The notes beneath the pieces were generated by a model, which saw only the letters and a list, made by a program, of their open reading frames with translations, made no database searches and had not been told where the DNA came from. This document shows positions 36,548 through 46,744 of a stretch of DNA of 64,000 bases, one piece after another. The DNA lies in the NCBI RefSeq assembly GCF_039523235.1, contig NZ_BAAAEX010000003.1; one strand, given 5' to 3'. The stretch is from Castellaniella ginsengisoli. GTDB taxonomy: Bacteria > Pseudomonadota > Gammaproteobacteria > Burkholderiales > Burkholderiaceae_B. The position numbers and the translations under genes are program-made. The stretch's first letter is position 1. The number at the start of each line of letters is the position of its first letter.

Positions 36548-38326
36548 ATGGCGCAATCGCGTACCCTCAAGCTCATGGCCTCTCCGAATCGCAAGTCCCT
36601 GATTCCGACGACGTTCTACGAACACGCCCGTCATAGCCGCCGTCTGTATTGGCTGACGCCGGCGATCGTGCTCGTGCTCTATTTATGCGTCATGGGGGCC
36701 TTCATCTGGCTGCAGCGCCTGCAAAACGACAGCGTCATGTTCGTCACCATCGACCAGGAGACGCGCCAGCAGCGCCTGATGATGGTGGTGTTCGCCCTGT
36801 CGCTGGTGATCGTGTTCAGCCTGCTGGCCCTGTGGCGCTATACCCGCTTCCGCACCCAGGCCGAGGCCGCCCTGATCGCCGAGACCGGCTTTCGCCGTGC
36901 GATGGAGAACTCCATGTCCACGGGCATGCGGGTTTTCGACATGCAGGGCCGCATCGCCTACGTCAACCCGGCCTTCTGCCGCATGATCGGCTGGAACGAG
37001 GCCGACCTGATCGGCCGCACCGCCCCCTTCCCTTACTGGCTGCCGGGCCGCCACGACCATCATCGGGAAACCCTGGCCCAGTTGCTGTCCGGGCGCACGC
37101 CCAGCAGCGGCCTCGAGATCGAGGCCCAGCGGCGCGACGGCTCGCGCTTCACCGCGCGCATGTACGTCTCTCCCCTGCGCGACCCCAAGGGCGAGCAGAT
37201 CGGCTGGATGACGTCGATGACCGACATCACCGAACCCAAGCGCATCCGCGAGGCCCTGACCGCCGCTCACGAGCGCTTCATGACCGTACTCGAAGGGCTG
37301 GACGACGCGATCTCCGTGGTTGCCGACACGCCCGAGGGCCTGGAACTGCTGTTCGCCAACCGCACCTACCGCCGCCTGTTCGGCGCCCAGACCGGCGGCC
37401 ACGCGGAACTGCTGGGCGGCCGCCTGGGCCGCTTCACCGACGAGACCATGGAGCTGTTCTCGGCCACCGCCCAGCGCTGGTTCGAAGTCCACCATCGGAT
37501 GCTCGCCTGGACCGATTCCCGCCGCGTGCGCCTGCAAGTGGCGCGCGACATCACAGAGCGCCGCAAACACGAAGAAGAATCCCGCGTGCAGCAGGAAAAG
37601 GCCCAACTCACCAGCCGCCTGACCACGATGGGGGAAATGGCCTCCTCCCTGGCGCACGAGCTGAACCAGCCGCTGACCGCCATCAGCAACTACAATATGG
37701 CGGCCGTGGCGATGCTGAAATCAGGCAAGGCGCCCACCGAGTCCTTGCTTCAGGCCCTCGAAAAGGCTTCGCAGCAGGCCGAGCGCGCCGGCAAGATCAT
37801 CAGCCGCATCCGTGAATTCGTGAAACGCAGCGAGCCCCGTCGCCAGGCGGTGGGGCTGGGCCGGATCGTCGAAAACGCCGTCGGTTTCGCCGACATCGAC
37901 GCCCGCAAGCGGCGCATCGAGATCGTCCAGAACCTGCCCGATCCCATGCCCGAAGTCCTGGCCGATCCCATCCTGATCGAACAAGTGCTGCTGAACCTGC
38001 TGAAGAACGGCGTCGAAGCCATGGAGCACAGCGAGTCGCGCAGCCTGCACGTCCGGATCACCGACCAGCATCCCCTGATCGAGATCGCCGTCATCGACCG
38101 CGGCCACGGCCTGCGCAATCCCGAACGGCTGTTCGAGCCCTTCTACAGCACCAAGTCCGAAGGGCTGGGCATGGGCCTGAACATCTGCCGTACCATCATT
38201 GAATCGCACCACGGACGCCTGTGGGCAAGCCCCAACCCGGAGGGCGGAACCATCTTCCGCTTCACCCTGCCCAAGGCGCCCCCGCGCCCCCAGACTACGG
38301 ATTTCACGGAGGAACAGCACGCATGA
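36548..38326 (+). CDS. PAS-domain membrane sensor histidine kinase (FixL-like)
   Basis: A 592-residue kinase. Two membrane segments (about residues 34-55 and 76-97) frame a periplasmic loop of only about 20 residues, so sensing is probably cytoplasmic or in the membrane. Two PAS regions follow (about 112-230 and 240-345). The phosphoacceptor is His370 in SSLAHELNQPLTAISNYN, the FixL/DctB type. The ATPase part has NLLKNGVEAM, IDRGHG and GMGLNICRTIIESHHG. Starts at a TTG 24 bases upstream or an ATG 27 bases downstream are possible; none has a strong ribosome site. It overlaps its response regulator by four bases and is divergent from aceE. The signal is unknown. Confidence 0.9.
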   Translation: MAQSRTLKLMASPNRKSLIPTTFYEHARHSRRLYWLTPAIVLVLYLCVMGAFIWLQRLQNDSVMFVTIDQETRQQRLMMVVFALSLVIVFSLLALWRYTRFRTQAEAALIAETGFRRAMENSMSTGMRVFDMQGRIAYVNPAFCRMIGWNEADLIGRTAPFPYWLPGRHDHHRETLAQLLSGRTPSSGLEIEAQRRDGSRFTARMYVSPLRDPKGEQIGWMTSMTDITEPKRIREALTAAHERFMTVLEGLDDAISVVADTPEGLELLFANRTYRRLFGAQTGGHAELLGGRLGRFTDETMELFSATAQRWFEVHHRMLAWTDSRRVRLQVARDITERRKHEEESRVQQEKAQLTSRLTTMGEMASSLAHELNQPLTAISNYNMAAVAMLKSGKAPTESLLQALEKASQQAERAGKIISRIREFVKRSEPRRQAVGLGRIVENAVGFADIDARKRRIEIVQNLPDPMPEVLADPILIEQVLLNLLKNGVEAMEHSESRSLHVRITDQHPLIEIAVIDRGHGLRNPERLFEPFYSTKSEGLGMGLNICRTIIESHHGRLWASPNPEGGTIFRFTLPKAPPRPQTTDFTEEQHA

Positions 38327-38946
38327 GCGATACCCAAATCCCCAGCACCATCTACATCGTCGACGACGACGAGGCGGTCCGCGATTCCCTGCGCTGGCTG
38401 CTGGAAGCCAATGGCTACGCCGTGCGCAGCTTTGCCGGCGCCGAGGAATTCCTTGCCGCCTACGATCCTGAACAAGTCGGCGTCCTGATCGCCGACATCC
38501 GCATGCCCGGCATGAGCGGTCTGGAACTGCAAGAGGCCCTGATCGCCCGCAAGGCTCCGCTGCCGATCGTCTTCATCACCGGCCACGGCGACGTGCCGAT
38601 GGCGGTATCCACCATGAAGAAAGGCGCGGTCGATTTCCTGGAAAAACCCTTCAACGAAGCCGATCTGCGGGCGCTGGTGGCCACCATGCTGGAGCAGGCG
38701 CGCGAACGCGTGCGCGAAGCCCACGCCCAGCGCGACCAGCAGGCCGTGCTCAGCCGGCTGACCGCCCGCGAGCAACAAGTGCTGGAGCGCATCGTGGCCG
38801 GCCGCCTGAACAAACAGATCGCCGGCGATCTGAACATCAGCATCAAGACAGTCGAGGCCCACCGCGCCAACATCATGGAAAAACTCGAAGTCACGACCGT
38901 GGCGGATCTGATGAAGATCGCCCTGGCCCGCGCCGAGGAATCCTGA
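38323..38946 (+). CDS. FixJ/LuxR-type response regulator
   Basis: A 207-residue two-domain regulator. The receiver has the acidic triplet Asp14-16, phosphoacceptor Asp58 in LIADIRMPGMSG, the Thr of FITGHGDVPMAV and Lys108 in DFLEKPF. The C-terminal LuxR helix-turn-helix runs from LTAREQQVLERIVAG to NISIKTVEAHRANIMEKL. The ATG overlaps the kinase stop (ATGA) and has GGAGG upstream, so the two are a coupled pair. The closest named models are FixJ and TtrR/TodT-type regulators. The neighbouring aceE-aceF-lpdA operon is the obvious candidate target, by position only. Confidence 0.92.
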   Translation: MSDTQIPSTIYIVDDDEAVRDSLRWLLEANGYAVRSFAGAEEFLAAYDPEQVGVLIADIRMPGMSGLELQEALIARKAPLPIVFITGHGDVPMAVSTMKKGAVDFLEKPFNEADLRALVATMLEQARERVREAHAQRDQQAVLSRLTAREQQVLERIVAGRLNKQIAGDLNISIKTVEAHRANIMEKLEVTTVADLMKIALARAEES

Positions 38947-38947
38947 C

Positions 38948-39811
38948 ATGGGCGCCCGCATCATTGATGGCAAGGCCTTGTCCGCCCAGGTGCGCGGCCA
39001 GGTGGCCGAACGCGTGCGAGCGCTCAAGGCCCAGGGCGTCACGCCCGGGTTGGCGGTGGTGTTGGTCGGCGAAGACCCCGCCTCCCAGGTCTACGTGCGC
39101 AACAAAGCCGCCGCCTGCACGGCGGCCGGCATGCATTCGCGCGTGATCCCGCTGGGCGCCGACACGCCCGAGGGAGAACTGCTGGACGTCATCGAAACGC
39201 TCAACGCCGATCCGGCCATCCACGGCATCCTGGTCCAACTGCCCCTGCCCGGCCACATCGATACCGGCCTGGTCATCGAGACGATCAGCGCCGCCAAGGA
39301 CGTGGACGGCTTCCACGTCAGCAATGCCGGCCTGCTGATGACCGGCCGGCCGCTGTTCCGGCCCTGCACGCCCTATGGCGTCATGAAGATGCTGGAATCA
39401 GAGAACGTGCCCCTGCGAGGCGCCGAAGCCGTGATCATCGGCGCCAGCAACATCGTCGGCAAGCCCATGGCCATGCTGCTGCTGGCGGCCGGCGCCACCG
39501 TGACGCTGTGCAACTCCAAGACCCGCGACCTGGCCAGCCAGACCCGCCGCGCCGACGTGCTGGTGGTGGCCACGGGGCGGCCCGGCATCGTCACTGGCGA
39601 CATGATCAAACCGGGCGCCGTGGTGATCGACGTGGGCATCAACCGGCTGGACTCCGGCAAACTCGTTGGCGACGTGGCCTTCGATTCGGCCGCCGAGGTC
39701 GCCTCCGCCATCACGCCCGTGCCGGGCGGCGTGGGTCCCATGACCATCGCCATGCTGCTGGTGAACACCATCGAAGCCGCCGAACGCACGCTGCCCGGGG
39801 CCTCCGGCTAA
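38948..39811 (+). CDS. folD: methylenetetrahydrofolate dehydrogenase / cyclohydrolase
   Basis: A 287-residue bifunctional FolD that interconverts methylene-, methenyl- and formyl-tetrahydrofolate with NADP. The catalytic Tyr/Lys region QVYVRNKAAACTAAG, the HGILVQLPLPGHI motif, the DVDGFH block and the NADP-binding IGASNIVGKPMAM are clear, with TPVPGGVGPMTIAMLL near the end. It begins one base after the regulator stop (TGACATG), so it is probably cotranscribed with the two-component genes. Length is normal. Confidence 0.98.
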   Translation: MGARIIDGKALSAQVRGQVAERVRALKAQGVTPGLAVVLVGEDPASQVYVRNKAAACTAAGMHSRVIPLGADTPEGELLDVIETLNADPAIHGILVQLPLPGHIDTGLVIETISAAKDVDGFHVSNAGLLMTGRPLFRPCTPYGVMKMLESENVPLRGAEAVIIGASNIVGKPMAMLLLAAGATVTLCNSKTRDLASQTRRADVLVVATGRPGIVTGDMIKPGAVVIDVGINRLDSGKLVGDVAFDSAAEVASAITPVPGGVGPMTIAMLLVNTIEAAERTLPGASG

Positions 39812-39849
39812 GCGGGGCGGAAAGCGGGCGCCGCGGCGGCGCGCGACGC

Positions 39850-39871
39850 GGGAACCTGCTCAGGGGTTCCC
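39850..39871 (+). terminator. hairpin after folD
   Basis: GGGAACC and GGTTCCC form a seven-base-pair stem 39 bases past the folD stop. No U-tract follows, so its strength is uncertain. A second stem, GGGGGC/GCCCCC at 39885-39899, follows just before the next start codon. Confidence 0.4.
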
Positions 39872-39910
39872 ACACTTGAACAACGGGGGCGGCGCCCCCA
39901 TCTGAAGCAG

Positions 39911-41992
39911 ATGAACACCACTCGCACTGCCGGCAATCCCCTCCTCGTTCCGGCCGAGGCATTCGTGGACTACGGCGCCGTCAGGCCCGAACACATCGAG
40001 CCCGCCGTGCGCGAACTGATCGAGGCCTCGCGTGCCGCGATCGAAACCGCCGCCGCGCGCACCGACCCGCCCGACTGGAACAACCTGGTCGAAGCCATCG
40101 AAGAGCCTTCGGAACGCCTGCATCGCGCCTGGTCCATCGCGGGGCACCTGAACAGCGTGGTCAACACGCCGGACCTGCGCGCCGCCTACAACGCCTGCCT
40201 GCCGCTCATGAGCGAGTTCTCCACCTGGGTGGGACTGCACCGCGGTCTGTACGAACGCTATCGCGCACTGGCCGCCAGCCCGGGCTTCGATGCGCTCTCG
40301 CCGACCCGCCGCCGCATCGTCGAACTGGCGCTGCGCGACTTTCGCCTGAGCGGCGTCGAACTGGAAGGCGAGGCGCGCGACACCTATGCCCGCAATGCCG
40401 ACCTCCAGGCCCAGGTGTCGCAAAAATTCTCGGAAAACGTACTCGACGCCACCGACGGCTGGTCCTTGCTGATCACCGACGAGGCCCGCCTGCAGGGCTT
40501 GCCCGCAGACGTGGTCGCGGCCGCCGCCCAGGCGGCAAAGTCGGCGGGCGAATCCGGCTGGAAGCTGACCCTGCACATGCCCTGCTACCTGCCGGTCATG
40601 CTGCACGCCCGGGACCGCGAACTGCGCCAGGCGCTGTATCGCGCGCATGCCACGCGCGCCTCGGATCAGGGCGACCCGGCCTTCGACAATTCCGAATCCA
40701 TCGAATCGCTGCTGGCCTTGCGGGCCGAGGAAGCCAGCCTGCTGGGGCATGCCGATTTCGCCAGCCTGCGCCTGGAAACCCGCATGGCCGACAATGCCGG
40801 CCAGGTGCTTGATTTCCTGCGCCAACTGGCCGCCCGCGCCCGTCCCAGCGCTCAGCGCGATCTCGAAGAACTGCGCAGCTTCGCCGCCCAGGAACTGCTG
40901 CTGGATCCCCTGGAGCCCTGGGATATCGCCTACGCCTCCGAACGGTTGCGCGAAAACCGCTACGCCTACTCCGACGAGGAATTGCGCCCCTACTTCACCG
41001 AATCCCGGGTGCTGGAAGGCCTGTTCCAGGTGATCCACACCCTGTTCGGCGTGCGCCTGGAGGCGACCGATGCCCCCACCTGGCACGCCGATGCCCGCAT
41101 TTACCGGGTGCTGGACAGCGATGACCGGGAGCTCGGCCGTCTGGGCATGGACCTGTACGCGCGGCCCGGCAAACAGGGGGGCGCCTGGGTCGACAGCGAG
41201 CGCAGCCGCCGGGTGCGCGCCGGCCAGGTGCACACGCCACTGGCCTGGCTGACCTGCAATTTTCCCGCACCCCAGGACGGGCGCGAGGCCTTGCTGTCCC
41301 ATGACGACGTGATCACCCTGTTTCACGAAAGCGGGCACGCCATGCACACGCTGCTGTCGCGCGTGGACGAGCCCGGCGCGGCGGCCTTCGCCGCCGTCGA
41401 ATGGGACGCCATCGAGCTGCCGTCGCAATTCATGGAGAATTTCTGCTGGGAGTGGGATGTGCTGCAATCCCTGACCCGCCACGTCGATACGGGCGAGCCT
41501 CTGCCCCGCGATCTGTACGACCGCATGGTCGCCGCCCGCAATTTCCAGAGCGGCCTGCAGACCTTGCGCCAGGTGGAATTCTCACTGTTCGACATGCTGA
41601 TTCACACCCGCGCCAGCGGCCTGTCCATCAGCGAAGTCCTGGACACCCTGGACCAGGTGCGCCAGGAAGTCGCTCTCTTGATTCCGCCCGCCTGGCATCG
41701 CTTCCCGCACGCCTTCTCGCACCTGTTCGCCGGCGGCTACGGCGCCGGCTACTACAGCTACAAATGGGCTGAAGTGCTGTCTGCGGATGCCTTTGCCGCC
41801 TTCGAGGAAAGCGCCCGGCCCGGCCCGGACGGGACGCGCAACGTATTCGACCCGGCCACCAGCCGCCGCTACCTGGACGAGATCATCGCCGTGGGCGGTT
41901 CGCGTCCGGCGGCCGAGTCCTTCCGCGCATTCCGGGGCCGCGACCCCAGCATCGAAGCCTTGCTGCGCCACAGCGGGCTGGCGCAAGCGTGA
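39911..41992 (+). CDS. prlC: M3 family oligopeptidase (oligopeptidase A)
   Basis: A 693-residue zinc metallopeptidase of the thimet oligopeptidase family, which degrades peptides of roughly 5 to 20 residues, including cleaved signal peptides, in the cytoplasm. The zinc motif HESGH is in LFHESGHAMHTLLS and the third ligand Glu is 25-30 residues further on. FSLFDMLIHTR and SHLFAGGYGAGYYSYKWAE are typical C-terminal blocks. No good ribosome site precedes the ATG; instead a GC-rich hairpin ends 11 bases before it. The TGA stop shares a base with the start of the SCO1 gene. Confidence 0.96.
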   Translation: MNTTRTAGNPLLVPAEAFVDYGAVRPEHIEPAVRELIEASRAAIETAAARTDPPDWNNLVEAIEEPSERLHRAWSIAGHLNSVVNTPDLRAAYNACLPLMSEFSTWVGLHRGLYERYRALAASPGFDALSPTRRRIVELALRDFRLSGVELEGEARDTYARNADLQAQVSQKFSENVLDATDGWSLLITDEARLQGLPADVVAAAAQAAKSAGESGWKLTLHMPCYLPVMLHARDRELRQALYRAHATRASDQGDPAFDNSESIESLLALRAEEASLLGHADFASLRLETRMADNAGQVLDFLRQLAARARPSAQRDLEELRSFAAQELLLDPLEPWDIAYASERLRENRYAYSDEELRPYFTESRVLEGLFQVIHTLFGVRLEATDAPTWHADARIYRVLDSDDRELGRLGMDLYARPGKQGGAWVDSERSRRVRAGQVHTPLAWLTCNFPAPQDGREALLSHDDVITLFHESGHAMHTLLSRVDEPGAAAFAAVEWDAIELPSQFMENFCWEWDVLQSLTRHVDTGEPLPRDLYDRMVAARNFQSGLQTLRQVEFSLFDMLIHTRASGLSISEVLDTLDQVRQEVALLIPPAWHRFPHAFSHLFAGGYGAGYYSYKWAEVLSADAFAAFEESARPGPDGTRNVFDPATSRRYLDEIIAVGGSRPAAESFRAFRGRDPSIEALLRHSGLAQA

Positions 41993-42624
41993 TGAAGCCC
42001 TCACGCCGCACGGGCTCCTGCGCCCGCTTGCCCTCCGCCAGGGCGAGCTCCTTTCACCGGCTGCTGGCCGCGCTGGCTCTGTGGGCGGGCGGCATGAGTC
42101 TCGCACTGGCGGCGGTTCATCCTGTGCGTGGCTTTCTGCCGGATCTGAAATTTTCCCTGCAAGGCGCGGGCGGCGCCACCATCACGCAGCAAGCCTTCGA
42201 AGGCAAGGTGGTGCTGATGTTCTTCGGCTATGCCAGTTGTCCGGATATCTGCCCCACGACCATGGCACAGCTCGCCTTGGTGACTGAAGCCCTGGGCTCC
42301 AAGGCCGACCAGGTGCGCATCCTGTTCGTCAGTGTCGATCCCCACCGCGATACGCCCGACATCCTGCAGGCCTACGTGGATCAGTTCGATCCCCACGCCA
42401 TCGGCCTGACCGGCAATGAAAAAGCCATCGCGGCGCTGGCCAGGCGCTATCGGGTCGCCTACCAGATTCAGCGCCCCGACCCGGAACACCCGGAGGCCTC
42501 CTACGAAGTCGCCCACAGCCGCGGCATCTATGCGTTCGACCAGCAGGGCAAGGCCGTCTGGCTGGCCGCCGACGGCGAATCACAAGAAGACTTGCTGGCC
42601 GCCTTGAAACCGCTGTTGCGCTGA
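41992..42624 (+). CDS. SCO1/SenC family copper chaperone
   Basis: A 210-residue thioredoxin-fold protein. The copper site is Cys83 and Cys87 in SCPDICPTTMAQ and His175 in EVAHSRGIY. The N-terminus has a basic stretch followed by a hydrophobic signal (LLAALALWAGGMSLALA) and probably stays as a membrane anchor or is cut to release it. SCO proteins deliver copper to the CuA site of cytochrome oxidase or act as thiol reductants. It is coupled to prlC by TGATG and faces the copper module. The oxidase in this window is a quinol oxidase, whose subunit II lacks CuA, so its client is probably elsewhere. Confidence 0.92.
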   Translation: MKPSRRTGSCARLPSARASSFHRLLAALALWAGGMSLALAAVHPVRGFLPDLKFSLQGAGGATITQQAFEGKVVLMFFGYASCPDICPTTMAQLALVTEALGSKADQVRILFVSVDPHRDTPDILQAYVDQFDPHAIGLTGNEKAIAALARRYRVAYQIQRPDPEHPEASYEVAHSRGIYAFDQQGKAVWLAADGESQEDLLAALKPLLR

Positions 42625-42632
42625 ATCTGGCC

Positions 42633-42651
42633 GGCGGGTTTTCACCCCGCC
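42633..42651. terminator. hairpin between convergent SCO1 and flavoprotein genes
   Basis: GGCGGG and CCCGCC with a seven-base loop containing TTTT lie across the end of the flavoprotein gene and just after the SCO1 stop. It could stop transcription from both sides; weak evidence. Confidence 0.35.
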
Positions 42652-44042
42652 GCCTGGCGCGCGGCATCGCGCAGCGCCGTGCGTATGCCTTCCTCGATGG
42701 TCGGGTGATAGAACGGCAGTGCGAGCATGTCGGGCACGGTCATTTCCATCTGCAAGGCCCAGGCCAGCAGGTGAGCGACGTGCTCCGCATCGGGGCCGAC
42801 CATCTCTGCGCCCAGGAAGCGCCGGTCTGATTTCCGCATGTAGACATGCAACAGGCCCTGATTGCGCTGCATGACGCGCGAACGCCCCTGCCGGGTCCAG
42901 TCGACCTCGCCGACGGCGATCTCATCGAGGCCGTCCAGCGCGGCGTAGCCGCCGCCCACCTGCATGATCTGGGGGTCGCTGAACACCACGGCCATGGGCG
43001 CGCGGCGCGGCAGCGCCCGCACATCGGGCCAGGCGGCGGCATTCCGCCCGGCCAGGCGGCCGTCGTCGGAAGCTTCGTGCTGGATGGCGTGGCGGCCGGT
43101 GACGTCGCCCGCCAGGAACACGGGCTGCCCCTGGACCTGCAATGTGGCCGGATCGAAACGCGGCCGGCCGCGCTCGTCCAGCGGCATCGTGGTGCGCTCA
43201 AGGCGCAGGGATTCCAGAGCCGGACTGCGGCCCGCCGTCAGCAGCACCCGGTCGAAGCGCTCGACGGTCACGGGGCCGCCGTCCACCGACCAGCCCACCA
43301 CCGCCTGATCGCCTTCCCGTCGCACCGTCTCGACCTGGGCGCGGCGCACCAGGGACAGCTCCGGCGCCAGCAGATCCACCGCAGCGGCCCGCACCTGGGG
43401 ATCGGCCAGATGGGCGAAGCTGTCGGAACGATTCAGCACCCGCACCCGCACGCCCAGGCGCGCCAGCGCCAGGCCCAGTTCGACCCCGATCACGCCCGAC
43501 CCGACCACCAGCACGCTGCGCGGCAGGTCGTGCCAGTCGAATACGTCGTCGTTGACGATCGCCAGCGCGCCCAGAGGGCGATACAGATCCGGCACATTCG
43601 GCCGCGTGCCGGTCGCCAGGATGACGCGCCTGGCGTGCACTTCACGGCCGTCTGCCGCCCGCAGCACACCGTCGCGCAGGAATTCCACGGGCGCATCCAG
43701 CCGGTGCTCAAGCGGCATGGCCTGCACGTCGTCGAGCACGAAGCCCACGAAACGGTCGCGTTCGCGCCGCACCCGCTCCATCACGGCCGCGCCGTCCACC
43801 CGGGGCGGCCCGGCCAGGCGGATGCCGAAGCCGTCCGCATGGCGCATGTCGGCCACGGATTGGGCGGCTGCGATCAGCAGTTTGGATGGCATGCAGCCCA
43901 CCCGGGCGCACATCGTGCCGTGCGGCCCGCCTTCGATCAGCAGGGGCTTGAGGCCCGCCTTGAGGATTTCACGATAGGCCGGCAGGCCGGCCGAGCCGGC
44001 GCCGACGATGGCGACGTCGCAGTCGATGAGGGGTGCAGTCAT
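42642..44042 (-). CDS. FAD-dependent pyridine nucleotide-disulfide oxidoreductase linked to copper genes
   Basis: A 466-residue class I flavoprotein related to dihydrolipoamide dehydrogenase and mercuric reductase. The FAD loop is GAGSAG (14-19), the redox disulfide Cys45/Cys50 in MCARVGCMPSK, the NAD(P) loop VVGSGVIGVELGLAL, and the second FAD motif FLAGDVTGRHAI. The C-terminal catalytic His446 is in FYHPTIEEG. It lacks the N-terminal metal domain and C-terminal cysteine pair of MerA, and the genome has a true E3 at aceF. It follows copZ on the same strand: nine bases away if the ATG at 44081 is used, 48 if the ATG preferred here from family alignment is used. A role in metal or thiol stress is inference. 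Confidence 0.85.
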   Translation of the reverse strand: MTAPLIDCDVAIVGAGSAGLPAYREILKAGLKPLLIEGGPHGTMCARVGCMPSKLLIAAAQSVADMRHADGFGIRLAGPPRVDGAAVMERVRRERDRFVGFVLDDVQAMPLEHRLDAPVEFLRDGVLRAADGREVHARRVILATGTRPNVPDLYRPLGALAIVNDDVFDWHDLPRSVLVVGSGVIGVELGLALARLGVRVRVLNRSDSFAHLADPQVRAAAVDLLAPELSLVRRAQVETVRREGDQAVVGWSVDGGPVTVERFDRVLLTAGRSPALESLRLERTTMPLDERGRPRFDPATLQVQGQPVFLAGDVTGRHAIQHEASDDGRLAGRNAAAWPDVRALPRRAPMAVVFSDPQIMQVGGGYAALDGLDEIAVGEVDWTRQGRSRVMQRNQGLLHVYMRKSDRRFLGAEMVGPDAEHVAHLLAWALQMEMTVPDMLALPFYHPTIEEGIRTALRDAARQAAG

Positions 44043-44090
44043 TTCTTTACCGCTGGCTGAAGGGTTCATGTGCAGGCTCATTGCGCCTGC

Positions 44091-44291
44091 TCAGGCAGGC
44101 TGGACCTCGTAGCCTTCTTCGGCGATGGCGGCCCGCAACGCCACGGCATCCGCCACGGATTCGATCGTGACGCGATGGGCGGCCAGATCGGCCTGTACCG
44201 CCGCATCCGGCGCCACGCCCTGCACGGCCCGGGTGATGGTCTGCACACAATGGTTGCAAGTCATGTCGGAAACGATGAATTCGGTCTTCAT
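44091..44291 (-). CDS. copZ: heavy-metal-associated domain copper chaperone
   Basis: A 66-residue ferredoxin-like HMA protein with the metal motif MTCNHC (Cys12, Cys15) near the start and a GYEV end, as in CopZ/Atx1. Such proteins bind Cu(I) in the cytoplasm and give it to CopA or CueR. It is divergent from copA, with the perfect MerR-type dyad between them, and is followed by the flavoprotein gene. A minus-strand promoter can be drawn from the same dyad (TTGACC at 44429-44434), about 110 bases before the ATG, leaving a leader in which I see no further feature. Confidence 0.92.
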   Translation of the reverse strand: MKTEFIVSDMTCNHCVQTITRAVQGVAPDAAVQADLAAHRVTIESVADAVALRAAIAEEGYEVQPA

Positions 44292-44408
44292 GAAACAGGT
44301 TCCTGGAGAGGGGGGATGCCACATCTTAATCCTTGCCACGGTGGGAAGCTCAAGCCTCGCCATCGTTCGCCCCCGATCAGATCGTCGCCCGGACCCCGGG
44401 CATACATC

Positions 44409-44439
44409 GAGCCTTGACCTTACCATGAGGTCAAGGCTC
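44409..44439. promoter_or_regulatory. CueR/MerR-type operator and copA promoter
   Basis: GAGCCTTGACCT (44409-44420) is repeated as a perfect 12-base inverted copy at 44428-44439 with a seven-base centre. For copA the -35 box TTGACC (44414-44419) lies in the left arm, with a 19-base spacer to CATCCT (44439-44444). This over-long spacer is the mark of promoters twisted open by MerR-family activators. Confidence 0.85.
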
Positions 44440-44476
44440 ATCCTCTACAATCATTGCCATGAACCGGAGTTCGTCC

Positions 44477-46736
<2,260 letters not shown>

Positions 46737-46744
<8 letters not shown>

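Noticed and set aside
41992..42624. SCO1 as the partner of the oxidase in this window
   Set aside because: CyoB has quinol-site residues, and bo3-type oxidases have no CuA centre in subunit II, so this SCO1 probably serves another oxidase or a thiol role.
42642..44042. Mercuric reductase and a mercury operon
   Set aside because: The C-terminal cysteine pair and the N-terminal metal domain of MerA are missing, no merT or merP is present, and the regulator has the copper-type C-x7-C loop.
44446..44451. TACAAT as the -10 box of copA
   Set aside because: No -35 box fits at 16-20 bases; CATCCT five bases earlier fits the 19-base spacer expected of a MerR-type promoter.
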